This document shows, in pieces, positions 22,800 through 30,454 of a stretch of 32,877 nucleotides of DNA (position 1 is the stretch's first letter; every line of letters begins with the position of its first letter). A program made the translations under genes and the position numbers. The notes beneath the pieces were generated by a model, which saw nothing but the letters and a program-made list of their open reading frames with translations, searched no databases and had not been told where the DNA came from. Source of the DNA: Lishizhenia tianjinensis (GTDB lineage: Bacteria; Bacteroidota; Bacteroidia; Flavobacteriales_D; Crocinitomicaceae); contig CAMDLY010000028.1 of NCBI GenBank assembly GCA_945902115.1, forward strand, positions 1-32,877. Reading direction: 5' to 3'.

Positions 22800-22807
22800 C
22801 AAACTTA
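22800..22807 (-). promoter_or_regulatory. -7 element upstream of the ECF sigma gene
   Basis: TAAGTTTG on the minus strand, an exact TAnnTTTG, 40 bp upstream of the sigma ATG; a TTG at 22836-22834 is 26 bp further, a longer spacer than ideal. This looks like a housekeeping promoter rather than an ECF-type autoregulated one. Confidence 0.5.
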
Positions 22808-22891
22808 TTTTTTTATGAAGATAGAGAAAAAATCAACTTAATAAAAGTTCTTAATTTGGCTAAAGCACTTAACTTCGAAATAGAATTTGTC

Positions 22892-24100
22892 ATGAAAATA
22901 CTTATTGTCTTAATTTTTTTTCTTGTCGCCACTTGCTCTTTTTCACAATCGCTGTCAAAAAAACCAATTTCCACTTGGAAAGGGATTCTTGGTATGAACG
23001 ACAGATTAGAAATTCCGTTTCTATTTGATTTTGCTAAGAAAGGAAGACATTATTCAATGATAATAAAGAATGGAGAGGAACGAATTAAACTCCGATGTAA
23101 GTATGAGAAAGACAGTATCACAGCACATTTTCCAGGTATTGATTCCTATTTAAGAATCAAATGTGAAGGGAAAGAAATGAGAGGTTATTGGGTAAACATG
23201 AACAAAACAAGGGCACAAAAAATCCCTCTACAAGCATACACGAGTAAAGATATTTTGCGTTTTGAGTTTATTGAAAAAGAAGTTCACGTCCCTTTATTTC
23301 CACGATATAGTTTTGTGTTTAATGATGTCAAAGAAAAAAATATTGCTGTGGGAATTTTTAAGTCTGCCGATAAATTTGTCAGTGGCACCATTATGACAGA
23401 AACAGGTGATTATCGTTATTTGGATGGCATATTAAATGGTTCTCACCTTAGTATGTCTACTTTTAATGGCATTTGGGCTATGCGGATAGAGTGTGAAATT
23501 AAGGAAGACAGTCTTATTGGGGAGTTTTATAGCGGTACCTCTTATCGAACAACCTTGGGAGGAGTTGCAAACGACAGTGTTAGGTTGCGCAAGGCCAATT
23601 CACTTACTTATGTGATAAATGATCAAGCCATTAATTTTTCATCTGTAAAATCCTTGAAGGGTAAAGCTTACAATGCAAATAAAAAATCAACGTTAACCCT
23701 GTTTCAAGTAATGGGGTCGTGGTGTCCGAATTGTTTAGATGAAATAGTTTTTTTTAAGGAGCTGCATAAGGACTATGCAAAAGAAGGATTAAGCATTGTT
23801 GCAATGGCCTATGAAAACCAGAAAGAATTGAAAATAGCTCTTTCAAGATTGAAAAAATTTAAAAATCGAATGCAAATACCATACGAAATCTGTTATGCGG
23901 GTAATGCTTCTAAAGAGGAGGCCTCTGCAACTTTTCCCATGTTAAACGAAATTATGAGTTTTCCAACAAGTATACTCGTCGACGAAAATGGAAAAATCAG
24001 ACATATTCACACAGGGTTTAGTGGTCCTGCTACCGGGAAAATCTACGAGGATTATAAGAAGGAAATGAGGGAAATCATCGAACAGTTACTTAAAGAATGA
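22892..24100 (+). CDS. Exported TlpA-like thiol-disulfide protein with N-terminal beta-rich region
   Basis: A 402-residue protein. The ATG at 22892 is chosen because it gives a clean signal peptide (MKILIVLIFFLVATCSFSQ); a TTG further up adds a charged extension. Residues 22-255 are beta-rich, perhaps two related halves, the second with SGTIMTETGDYRYLDGILNG and GEFYSGTSY, text typical of Bacteroidota TlpA-like proteins. Residues 260-402 form a thioredoxin fold with the redox site W277-C-P-N-C281 and a cis-Pro loop near SFPTSILVDENGKI. It probably reduces or oxidises periplasmic thiols, for example in cytochrome c maturation or envelope redox; the exact partner is unknown. It overlaps the next gene by ATGA. 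Confidence 0.88.
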   Translation: MKILIVLIFFLVATCSFSQSLSKKPISTWKGILGMNDRLEIPFLFDFAKKGRHYSMIIKNGEERIKLRCKYEKDSITAHFPGIDSYLRIKCEGKEMRGYWVNMNKTRAQKIPLQAYTSKDILRFEFIEKEVHVPLFPRYSFVFNDVKEKNIAVGIFKSADKFVSGTIMTETGDYRYLDGILNGSHLSMSTFNGIWAMRIECEIKEDSLIGEFYSGTSYRTTLGGVANDSVRLRKANSLTYVINDQAINFSSVKSLKGKAYNANKKSTLTLFQVMGSWCPNCLDEIVFFKELHKDYAKEGLSIVAMAYENQKELKIALSRLKKFKNRMQIPYEICYAGNASKEEASATFPMLNEIMSFPTSILVDENGKIRHIHTGFSGPATGKIYEDYKKEMREIIEQLLKE

Positions 24101-24558
24101 GGCAAGTACTTGTTTTAGGAGTTTTACTTATGGCGCAGCTGTTCTTTGCGCAATCAGTGACATTCTCGAATAAACTATGGAAAAAATCAGTTCAAAAAGC
24201 GTTTGACAAAGCTGATTTCAGTGCTATCAGTCCTATACTAATTACAAGAGAATGTATAATTGTAATGCCAATTTCTGATGACTTAAGAAGTCGTTTGTTT
24301 GAGTCACATAACTCCAATTTTTCTTCAGAGAGAAACTTATTTGAGAAGCAAATAACCTATCACTCCAAGTTTTGGATTAAAAATAAAAGTTCTAAGATTA
24401 CAGAAATGAGAATATTATCCTCTGTGGAAGGGGTATTTTATACAATTTTCATTCAATTAAAAGCTCATGGTTCAAACTACATGATCAAATTTCCCAGATG
24501 CTTTTTACACAACCACCAGTATTTCACTACAGGAGATATAGAGTTATTTAAGCAGTAA
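24097..24558 (+). CDS. Exported protein of unknown function
   Basis: A 153-residue protein with a signal peptide (MRQVLVLGVLLMAQLFFAQ). I do not recognise a family. The mature part is basic, mixed alpha/beta, and includes CIIVMPISDDLRSRLFES, a KQITYHSKFWIKNKSSKITEMRIL segment and a C-terminal MIKFPRCFLHNHQYFTTGD. It has two cysteines, one at about residue 45 and one near the end, so it might be a redox client of the TlpA-like protein. Its start overlaps the upstream stop by four bases, so the two are translated together. It converges on mreB with only four bases between the stops. Confidence 0.75.
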   Translation: MRQVLVLGVLLMAQLFFAQSVTFSNKLWKKSVQKAFDKADFSAISPILITRECIIVMPISDDLRSRLFESHNSNFSSERNLFEKQITYHSKFWIKNKSSKITEMRILSSVEGVFYTIFIQLKAHGSNYMIKFPRCFLHNHQYFTTGDIELFKQ

Positions 24559-24562
24559 AAAA

Positions 24563-25588
24563 TTAATCTCTGATCAAGAACTGATATTTGTCGATATTTT
24601 TTAATGCGATGCTTGTACCTCTTGCCACAGCACGAAGGGGATCTTCAGCAATGTGTACAGGTAGTTTCGTTTTGGCGGAAATTCTTTTATCAAGACCACG
24701 CAACATAGATCCGCCACCAGCAAGGTAAATTCCTGTTTTGTAGATATCAGCAGATAATTCAGGCGGTGTCATCTCTAAAGCACTTAAAATAGCTTCCTCA
24801 ATTTTAGAGATAGTTTTATCTAAAGCATGAGCTACCTCCACATAAGACACCATGATTTCTTTTGGAATTCCTGTCATTAAATCGCGTCCTCGTACAGCAA
24901 AATCTGCAGGTGGATTTTCTAATTCAGGAAGAGCTGCACCAACTTCAATTTTTATTTGTTCAGCTGTCCGTTCACCCACAAGAATGTTATGTTGGCGACG
25001 CATGTATTCTTCAATATCGTTTGTAAAGTCATCTCCCGCAATTCGAATTGACTTATCACAAACAATTCCTCCTAGGGCAATAACAGCAATTTCTGATGTC
25101 CCTCCACCAATGTCGATAATCATGTTTCCCATTGGTTCTTCTACATCTATTCCTATTCCAATGGCAGCTGCCATTGGTTCATGAATAAGGTATACCTCTT
25201 TTGCTCCTGCATGTTCTGCGGAATCTCGTACTGCACGTTTTTCTACTTCTGTAATACCAGAAGGGATACAAATAACCATGCGAAGTGATGGGTTGAACAA
25301 ACTTCTTCCTGGGTTGATCATTTTAATCATACCACGAATCATTTGCTCAGCACTTTGGAAGTCTGCAATAACACCATCTTTCAAGGGCCTAATTGTCTCA
25401 ATCATTTTATGCGTTTTGCCATGCATTTGTTGAGCTTTTTTTCCGATGGCAACAATTTTACCAGTTTGAATATCTTTTGCAACAATAGATGGTTCATCAA
25501 CCACAACCTTGTCGTTCCAAATAATCAGCGTATTCGCAGTGCCTAAGTCTATAGCAATTTCTTGAGTTAAAAAGCTAAATAATCCCAT
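24563..25588 (-). CDS. mreB: Rod shape-determining protein MreB
   Basis: A 341-residue actin-like ATPase that polymerises on the inner membrane to guide side-wall peptidoglycan synthesis. Phosphate-1 loop D14-L-G-T-A-N-T20, then MVICIPSGITEVEKRAVRDSAEHAGAKEVYLIHEPMAAAIGIG, phosphate-2 IIDIGGGTSEIAVIALGGIV and the adenosine motif YLAGGGSMLRGLD. The N-terminus MGLFSFLTQEIAIDL gives the short membrane-binding segment. The length is normal. The usual mreC partner is not immediately downstream, where the convergent exported-protein gene lies. Confidence 0.97.
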   Translation of the reverse strand: MGLFSFLTQEIAIDLGTANTLIIWNDKVVVDEPSIVAKDIQTGKIVAIGKKAQQMHGKTHKMIETIRPLKDGVIADFQSAEQMIRGMIKMINPGRSLFNPSLRMVICIPSGITEVEKRAVRDSAEHAGAKEVYLIHEPMAAAIGIGIDVEEPMGNMIIDIGGGTSEIAVIALGGIVCDKSIRIAGDDFTNDIEEYMRRQHNILVGERTAEQIKIEVGAALPELENPPADFAVRGRDLMTGIPKEIMVSYVEVAHALDKTISKIEEAILSALEMTPPELSADIYKTGIYLAGGGSMLRGLDKRISAKTKLPVHIAEDPLRAVARGTSIALKNIDKYQFLIRD

Positions 25589-25694
25589 TTCGTGTCCCCA
25601 CTTTAAATAATTAAGAAGCTACTAATTTGCTCAATTGCGTCTTTGAACTCCTTATTGTATGTAAAGATATAAAAGTTCAGTTGATTTAAAAAAA

Positions 25695-27224
25695 TTAGTG
25701 CTTAAAATGACGAATTCCCGAAAATACCATCGCCATTTCGTTTGCATTACAATAATCTATTGATAATTGATCCTTTACTGACCCGCCAGGCTGAATAACC
25801 AAATTTATCCCTTCAAGATGTGCAATCTCTACGCAATCAGGGAAAGGAAAGAAGGCGTCACTTGCCATGACCGCATTGCTTAAGTCAAAATTAAATGTCT
25901 TTGCCTTGTGTATGGCTTGCCGCAATGCATCCACTCGAGAGGTTTGTCCTGTGCCACTGGCTAATAATTGATTATTTTTCGCTAATACGATGGTATTAGA
26001 TTTCGTGTGCTTAGCTATTTTATTGGCAAAGAGGAGGTCGGATAAACTCTCAGAAGAAACTTGTTTATGTGTTACGGTAGTCAGATTTTCCTCTTTTTCA
26101 GTTTTTAAATCTTTGTCCTGGACTAAGAAGCCATTCAATGAACTTCTTACCTGTTTTTGATTAAAGTCAAATCCATGTTGTTGTAATATTACTCTATTCT
26201 TTTTGGATTTTAGCAACGCTAAACCCTTCGCATCGTAACCGGGAGCAATCAGCACTTCGCAAAAAAGATCATTTATAAGGATGGCTGTATTTTCATCTAT
26301 GAATCCGTTAGAAATAAGTATACCTCCAAAAGCACTCACAGGATCGGCGGAAAGAGCGGCTTCGTAGGCATCCTTGACCGTATTTTTTGTGGCTAAACCA
26401 CAGGCATTATTGTGTTTGAGAATGGCAAAAGTTGGGCCATCAAGCTTGAATTCTGCCATCAAGTTAATGGCAGCATCAACATCCAAAAGATTATTGTACG
26501 ACAATTCTTTCCCATGTAACTTTTCGAAAATAGCATCTAAGTCACCACAAAACCATCCCCGTTGATGAGGGTTTTCACCATATCTAAGTATTTCTGATCG
26601 CTGCTCACTTATTTTTAAGTAAGGACTATTATTGGCGGTAAAATAGTAGTGTATGGCGGTATCGTAGTGAGATGAAATATTAAAAGCTTCACCGGCGAGA
26701 TGCTTACGTTGTGCGTTTGTTGTTGAACCAGTCTGGGTAATTAGTAACTCTAACAGATGCGCATATTGAGTGACAGAAGATATAATGACCACATCTTGAT
26801 AGTTTTTAGCGGCTGCACGAATTAAGGAAATGCCACCAATATCAATCTTTTCTATAACATCTTCATGGGATGCTCCTGATGCTACGGTTTCTTCAAACGG
26901 ATAAAGATCTACAATGACAAGATCAATGTGAGGAATATCGTGAGATTCAACAGCTACTTGATCTTCAGGGAGCTCCCTTCTGTTTAAAATACCCCCGAAA
27001 ATTTTAGGATGTAATGTTTTTACTCTTCCCCCCAATATTTCTGGGAATTGGGTCAAGGTTTGTACTGAGATAACAGGAATATGCAGATCCTCAATAAATT
27101 TTTGCGTTCCTCCCGTAGAGTAAATTACCACGTCATTGGCATGCAATTGTTTAACGATTTCATCTAATCCTTCTTTGTAAAACACCGAAATTAAAGCAGA
27201 TTTAATCTTTTTAAAATCACCCAT
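25695..27224 (-). CDS. purH: Bifunctional AICAR transformylase / IMP cyclohydrolase
   Basis: A 509-residue enzyme for the last two steps to IMP. The N-terminal MGS-like cyclohydrolase domain has SALISVFYKEGLDEIVK, YSTGGTQKFIED and GRVKTLHPKIFGGIL. The transformylase domain has RYGENPHQRGWF, then K270-H271-N-N-A-C-G for formyl transfer, DPVSAFGGI, and the C-terminal SDAFFPFPDCVEIAHLEGI and IQPGGSVKDQ. I use the ATG at 27224 because the TTG at 27245 adds seven residues with no family match and falls on the -7 box. Together with purN, the window holds both folate-dependent formylation steps of purine synthesis, at separate sites. Confidence 0.97.
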   Translation of the reverse strand: MGDFKKIKSALISVFYKEGLDEIVKQLHANDVVIYSTGGTQKFIEDLHIPVISVQTLTQFPEILGGRVKTLHPKIFGGILNRRELPEDQVAVESHDIPHIDLVIVDLYPFEETVASGASHEDVIEKIDIGGISLIRAAAKNYQDVVIISSVTQYAHLLELLITQTGSTTNAQRKHLAGEAFNISSHYDTAIHYYFTANNSPYLKISEQRSEILRYGENPHQRGWFCGDLDAIFEKLHGKELSYNNLLDVDAAINLMAEFKLDGPTFAILKHNNACGLATKNTVKDAYEAALSADPVSAFGGILISNGFIDENTAILINDLFCEVLIAPGYDAKGLALLKSKKNRVILQQHGFDFNQKQVRSSLNGFLVQDKDLKTEKEENLTTVTHKQVSSESLSDLLFANKIAKHTKSNTIVLAKNNQLLASGTGQTSRVDALRQAIHKAKTFNFDLSNAVMASDAFFPFPDCVEIAHLEGINLVIQPGGSVKDQLSIDYCNANEMAMVFSGIRHFKH

Positions 27225-27242
27225 TGTTGTAAAAATAAGGTG

Positions 27243-27250
27243 CAAAACTA
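27243..27250 (-). promoter_or_regulatory. -7 element of the purH promoter
   Basis: TAGTTTTG on the minus strand, an exact TAnnTTTG, 18 bases before the purH ATG. No clear -33 TTG at the right distance. Confidence 0.5.
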
Positions 27251-27416
27251 CCTATTATTTCATTTTTTTATTCGGTAAATCTTTAAACAATTTGAATAAG
27301 TTTTCAATGTTAAGAGATTATTAACAAATTATAACGCTCAATTAATAAAAACATAACCTTCCATTAATTTCAAGATTATGGCAATACCCTTCCTTTGCAT
27401 GAGAAAAAAAATACAA

Positions 27417-30260
27417 ATGAAAAGATTTATAAACGGATTGCTTTTGGGAATAATGTTTTGTTTATCCGGTTCATTATTGGGCCAAAATGCAAGCATTAGT
27501 GGTCAAATAACAGATGCATTGACAAGTGAAAAGTTATTCAGCGTAAAAATAGTAATACAAGGTTTAGGTAAGGGTGCAACGAGTGATTTAGAGGGTAAGT
27601 ACAGCATTAAAGGCCTTACAGCGGGCTCTTATAAAGTTGAAGTTCGCTACAACGAATACAATAATTTATTGTTGGATGTTAGCCTAAAAGAGAATGAGGT
27701 TTTTTTGCTGGATTTAAAACTTGAGAAGGCATCGCAATTAGGACCTGTCACCTTGCAAGGAAAGGTTAGAAAAGACGGTTCAGTTGACAACATCCGAATG
27801 ATTCGGATGACACCAAATAATATTAGTGTAATCAGCAGAGAGTTAATTTCAAGGACTCCGGATTCGAAGGTTTCGGAAGTGCTTAAGCGTGTGAGTGGAG
27901 CTAGTGTTCAAGACAACAAATTTGTGGTGGTGAGAGGGTTAAGTGATCGATATAATTTCGCGTTAATCAATGGAGCACCACTTCCAAGTTCCGAAACAGA
28001 TAGGAAGGCCTTTTCTTTTGATATTTTCCCATCTAGTTTTTTAGATAACCTAATTATTATCAAAACTGCCACGCCTGATATGCCTGGAGAATTTTCTGGT
28101 GGAGTGATAGATATTAATACTTCAGAACCTAAGGATACGAATTTTCAAAGTTTTCAAATCAGCGGGGCTTATAATGCCATAACAACTTTTAGAGTAAATA
28201 ATACATACACAGGGTCGAGTACAGATTTTCTTGGTTTTGGCGGAAATGCTCGGTCACTTCCTGAAGGTATAGCCTCTACCGAAGAATTCAATACTATGTC
28301 TGCTCAGGACAAGGCAGAGCAAGCAAAATTGATCAATACCTCCTGGGGAACTTTTAGTTCAAGAGCACTTCCTAACCTAACTTTACAGTATAATCTGAGT
28401 CATTTTATTCCTCTTAAAAGGAAAAGATCTTTGGGGCTTGTTTTCGGTTACATTTATCAAAACAATCAGAGTTTTAGTGTAAATACCCGCAGGGAATTTG
28501 AGGAGCAGTCTACGGGAGTAATTACGAAAAATGAATTGAAGGATTCTGTATTTACAAATGCCATTTTAAATAGTGGGATGTTGAATTTGAAATTTACATT
28601 AAACCCTAAAAATACGATTTCTCTAAAGAATCTCTACTCCATTACGGCAGACGATAGGCTAAGTATTCGTAAAGGCCGTCGCGACATGGATATTGAGTCT
28701 GTCTATAATGAGAAGGCAACCAACATGTGGTATACCCAGAACAACTTATACACTTCCCAATTAATTGGTGCCCATGAGTTGAAAAATAAGGCGAAAATAA
28801 ACTGGAATGCAGGTATGAGTGATGTTCGGAGACAGGTTCCATTCTTACGGAGAACAGTATATCAACAAGTGGACACGACGCTTCCTTACTTTGCCGTCAT
28901 TCAAAATAATGATATTTCCACGTTAGGAGCAGGAAATATGTTTTGGTCTAACTTATCTGAGGGTATTTACCACTCGAAGTATGATATTTCGCTTCCTTTT
29001 GGAAATGAAGTTAATCAATATGTTTTGAAATTTGGTGGATTTCATCAGTATAGATCTCGAAATTTTGCCTCTCGAAATTTAGGGTTTTCCAAGTTCGACC
29101 CTGTCGGGTCAGAAGGATTTAATTCCAATCTATTGTTATTGCCTGGAGATCAGATTTTTGCCTATGAAAATTTAGGATTAACCACAGATGGACAAGGAGG
29201 ATTTAAATTGGAAGAAGGAACAAATGTTGATGATAGCTATCAGGCCTCTTCTTTTTTAAATGCTGCATTCGGTATGTTCGATATCAAATTTGGGGATAAA
29301 TTTAAAATTGTAGGTGGTGCAAGAGTTGAATCCTACAATCAAGTATTTAAATTCATTGAATTCGGCAGCAATGAACCTCAAAATTCAGATACAACGGTTA
29401 TTGATTTGTTACCATCTTTGAACATTATTTACTCTTTGACAAAGAAAATGAATTTTAGAGCAAGTGCTTCAAGAACAGTTTCTCGTCCAGAATTCCGAGA
29501 ATTAGCCCCATTCATGTTTTACAACTTCATCAACGATAATTTAACTTCTGGGGATCCGACATTGCAGCGAGCAAGAATAAATAATTTTGACTTCCGATAT
29601 GAGCTTTTCCCGGGGAAAGGTCAATTGTTTAGTATTTCAACTTTTTATAAACAATTCTACAGTCCAATAGAATTATTATTGCGCACAGGAACCTCCGGTC
29701 AACCAGAATTATATTTCGATAATGTAGGTGATGTGGTAAATTTGGGGGCTGAAATCGAGTACAGAATGAATCTAGGAATATTGAAACCAGCTGATTCATC
29801 AAGTTTTTTAAAGGATATCACACTTCTTTTTAACGGTTCATATATTAAGTCCACTATTGATTTAAGTCAGTTCCCCGGCTTAAATGAATATAATAACGGT
29901 ACAAGGCCCTTACAAGGCCAATCGCCTTATATTTTGAATGCTGGTGTTCTCTATAATGGACCTAAGAATTGGAATTTCTCTGCATCTTATAATTACGTTG
30001 CTCAACGAATTTCTATTGCAGGAAGTATTCAAGAACCTAGTGTTTGGGAAAATGGACGTCACGTAATTGATTTGCAAGTTTCAAAAATTTGGAAAGAAAG
30101 GCTTGAATTGAAATTTAACGTGAAAGATTTGTTGGCACAAGACCTTATTTTCTTCCAAGACAACAATAAGAATTACCGCTACAATAAAGGAGTGGATAGT
30201 GAATGGCAGCGTATAACGTTCGGCCAAATTGTATCCATAGGTTTGAAATATACATTTTAA
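27417..30260 (+). CDS. TonB-dependent outer-membrane receptor
   Basis: A 947-residue receptor. Residues 1-23 are a signal peptide (ends GSLLGQ). The carboxypeptidase-regulatory-like domain follows (about 24-110: ISGQITDALTSEKLFSVKI, GATSDLEGKYSIKGLTAGSY). The plug (about 120-240) has SEVLKRVSGASVQDNKFVVVRGLSDRYNF as its core and FSGGVIDINTSEP. The rest is a beta barrel ending in the outer-membrane terminal phenylalanine (GLKYTF). Upstream in-frame ATGs at 27378 and 27399 exist, but 27417 places the signal peptide correctly. It imports a ligand with TonB energy; which ligand is unknown. No SusD-like gene follows; instead a secreted T9SS protein does. Confidence 0.9.
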   Translation: MKRFINGLLLGIMFCLSGSLLGQNASISGQITDALTSEKLFSVKIVIQGLGKGATSDLEGKYSIKGLTAGSYKVEVRYNEYNNLLLDVSLKENEVFLLDLKLEKASQLGPVTLQGKVRKDGSVDNIRMIRMTPNNISVISRELISRTPDSKVSEVLKRVSGASVQDNKFVVVRGLSDRYNFALINGAPLPSSETDRKAFSFDIFPSSFLDNLIIIKTATPDMPGEFSGGVIDINTSEPKDTNFQSFQISGAYNAITTFRVNNTYTGSSTDFLGFGGNARSLPEGIASTEEFNTMSAQDKAEQAKLINTSWGTFSSRALPNLTLQYNLSHFIPLKRKRSLGLVFGYIYQNNQSFSVNTRREFEEQSTGVITKNELKDSVFTNAILNSGMLNLKFTLNPKNTISLKNLYSITADDRLSIRKGRRDMDIESVYNEKATNMWYTQNNLYTSQLIGAHELKNKAKINWNAGMSDVRRQVPFLRRTVYQQVDTTLPYFAVIQNNDISTLGAGNMFWSNLSEGIYHSKYDISLPFGNEVNQYVLKFGGFHQYRSRNFASRNLGFSKFDPVGSEGFNSNLLLLPGDQIFAYENLGLTTDGQGGFKLEEGTNVDDSYQASSFLNAAFGMFDIKFGDKFKIVGGARVESYNQVFKFIEFGSNEPQNSDTTVIDLLPSLNIIYSLTKKMNFRASASRTVSRPEFRELAPFMFYNFINDNLTSGDPTLQRARINNFDFRYELFPGKGQLFSISTFYKQFYSPIELLLRTGTSGQPELYFDNVGDVVNLGAEIEYRMNLGILKPADSSSFLKDITLLFNGSYIKSTIDLSQFPGLNEYNNGTRPLQGQSPYILNAGVLYNGPKNWNFSASYNYVAQRISIAGSIQEPSVWENGRHVIDLQVSKIWKERLELKFNVKDLLAQDLIFFQDNNKNYRYNKGVDSEWQRITFGQIVSIGLKYTF

Positions 30261-30454
30261 GATTTTTTGAATTTGGTATGCACAATGGGCATAAGACACT
30301 ATGTCTATTTACCTTTCTTAAGTGCTCTAATGGGATTTCAATATTACCAAATTATTTACAAAAGTTAATTTTTACTTAACGAACATTTAAGACTGCTATA
30401 ACTTCTTGGGTACTATTTGTCTAGAAATTTGTACAATCAAAAAATAAACTAAAT
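30261..30454. other. 194-bp intergenic region between the TonB receptor and the secreted T9SS protein
   Basis: AT-rich, with no open frame of note. It has a weak 5-bp hairpin (TATGC 30277-30281 with GCATA 30289-30293) and no T-tract, so no convincing terminator. TACTATTTG near 30411-30419 resembles a -7 box but with a three-base gap instead of two. The gene at 30455 may have its own promoter here. Confidence 0.4.

Noticed and set aside
27225-27245. Upstream TTG start for purH
   Set aside because: The extra residues have no family match and the TTG overlaps the -7 box; ATG 27224 gives the normal N-terminus.
30277-30293. Small hairpin after the TonB receptor gene
   Set aside because: Only five base pairs and no T-tract; too weak to call a terminator.
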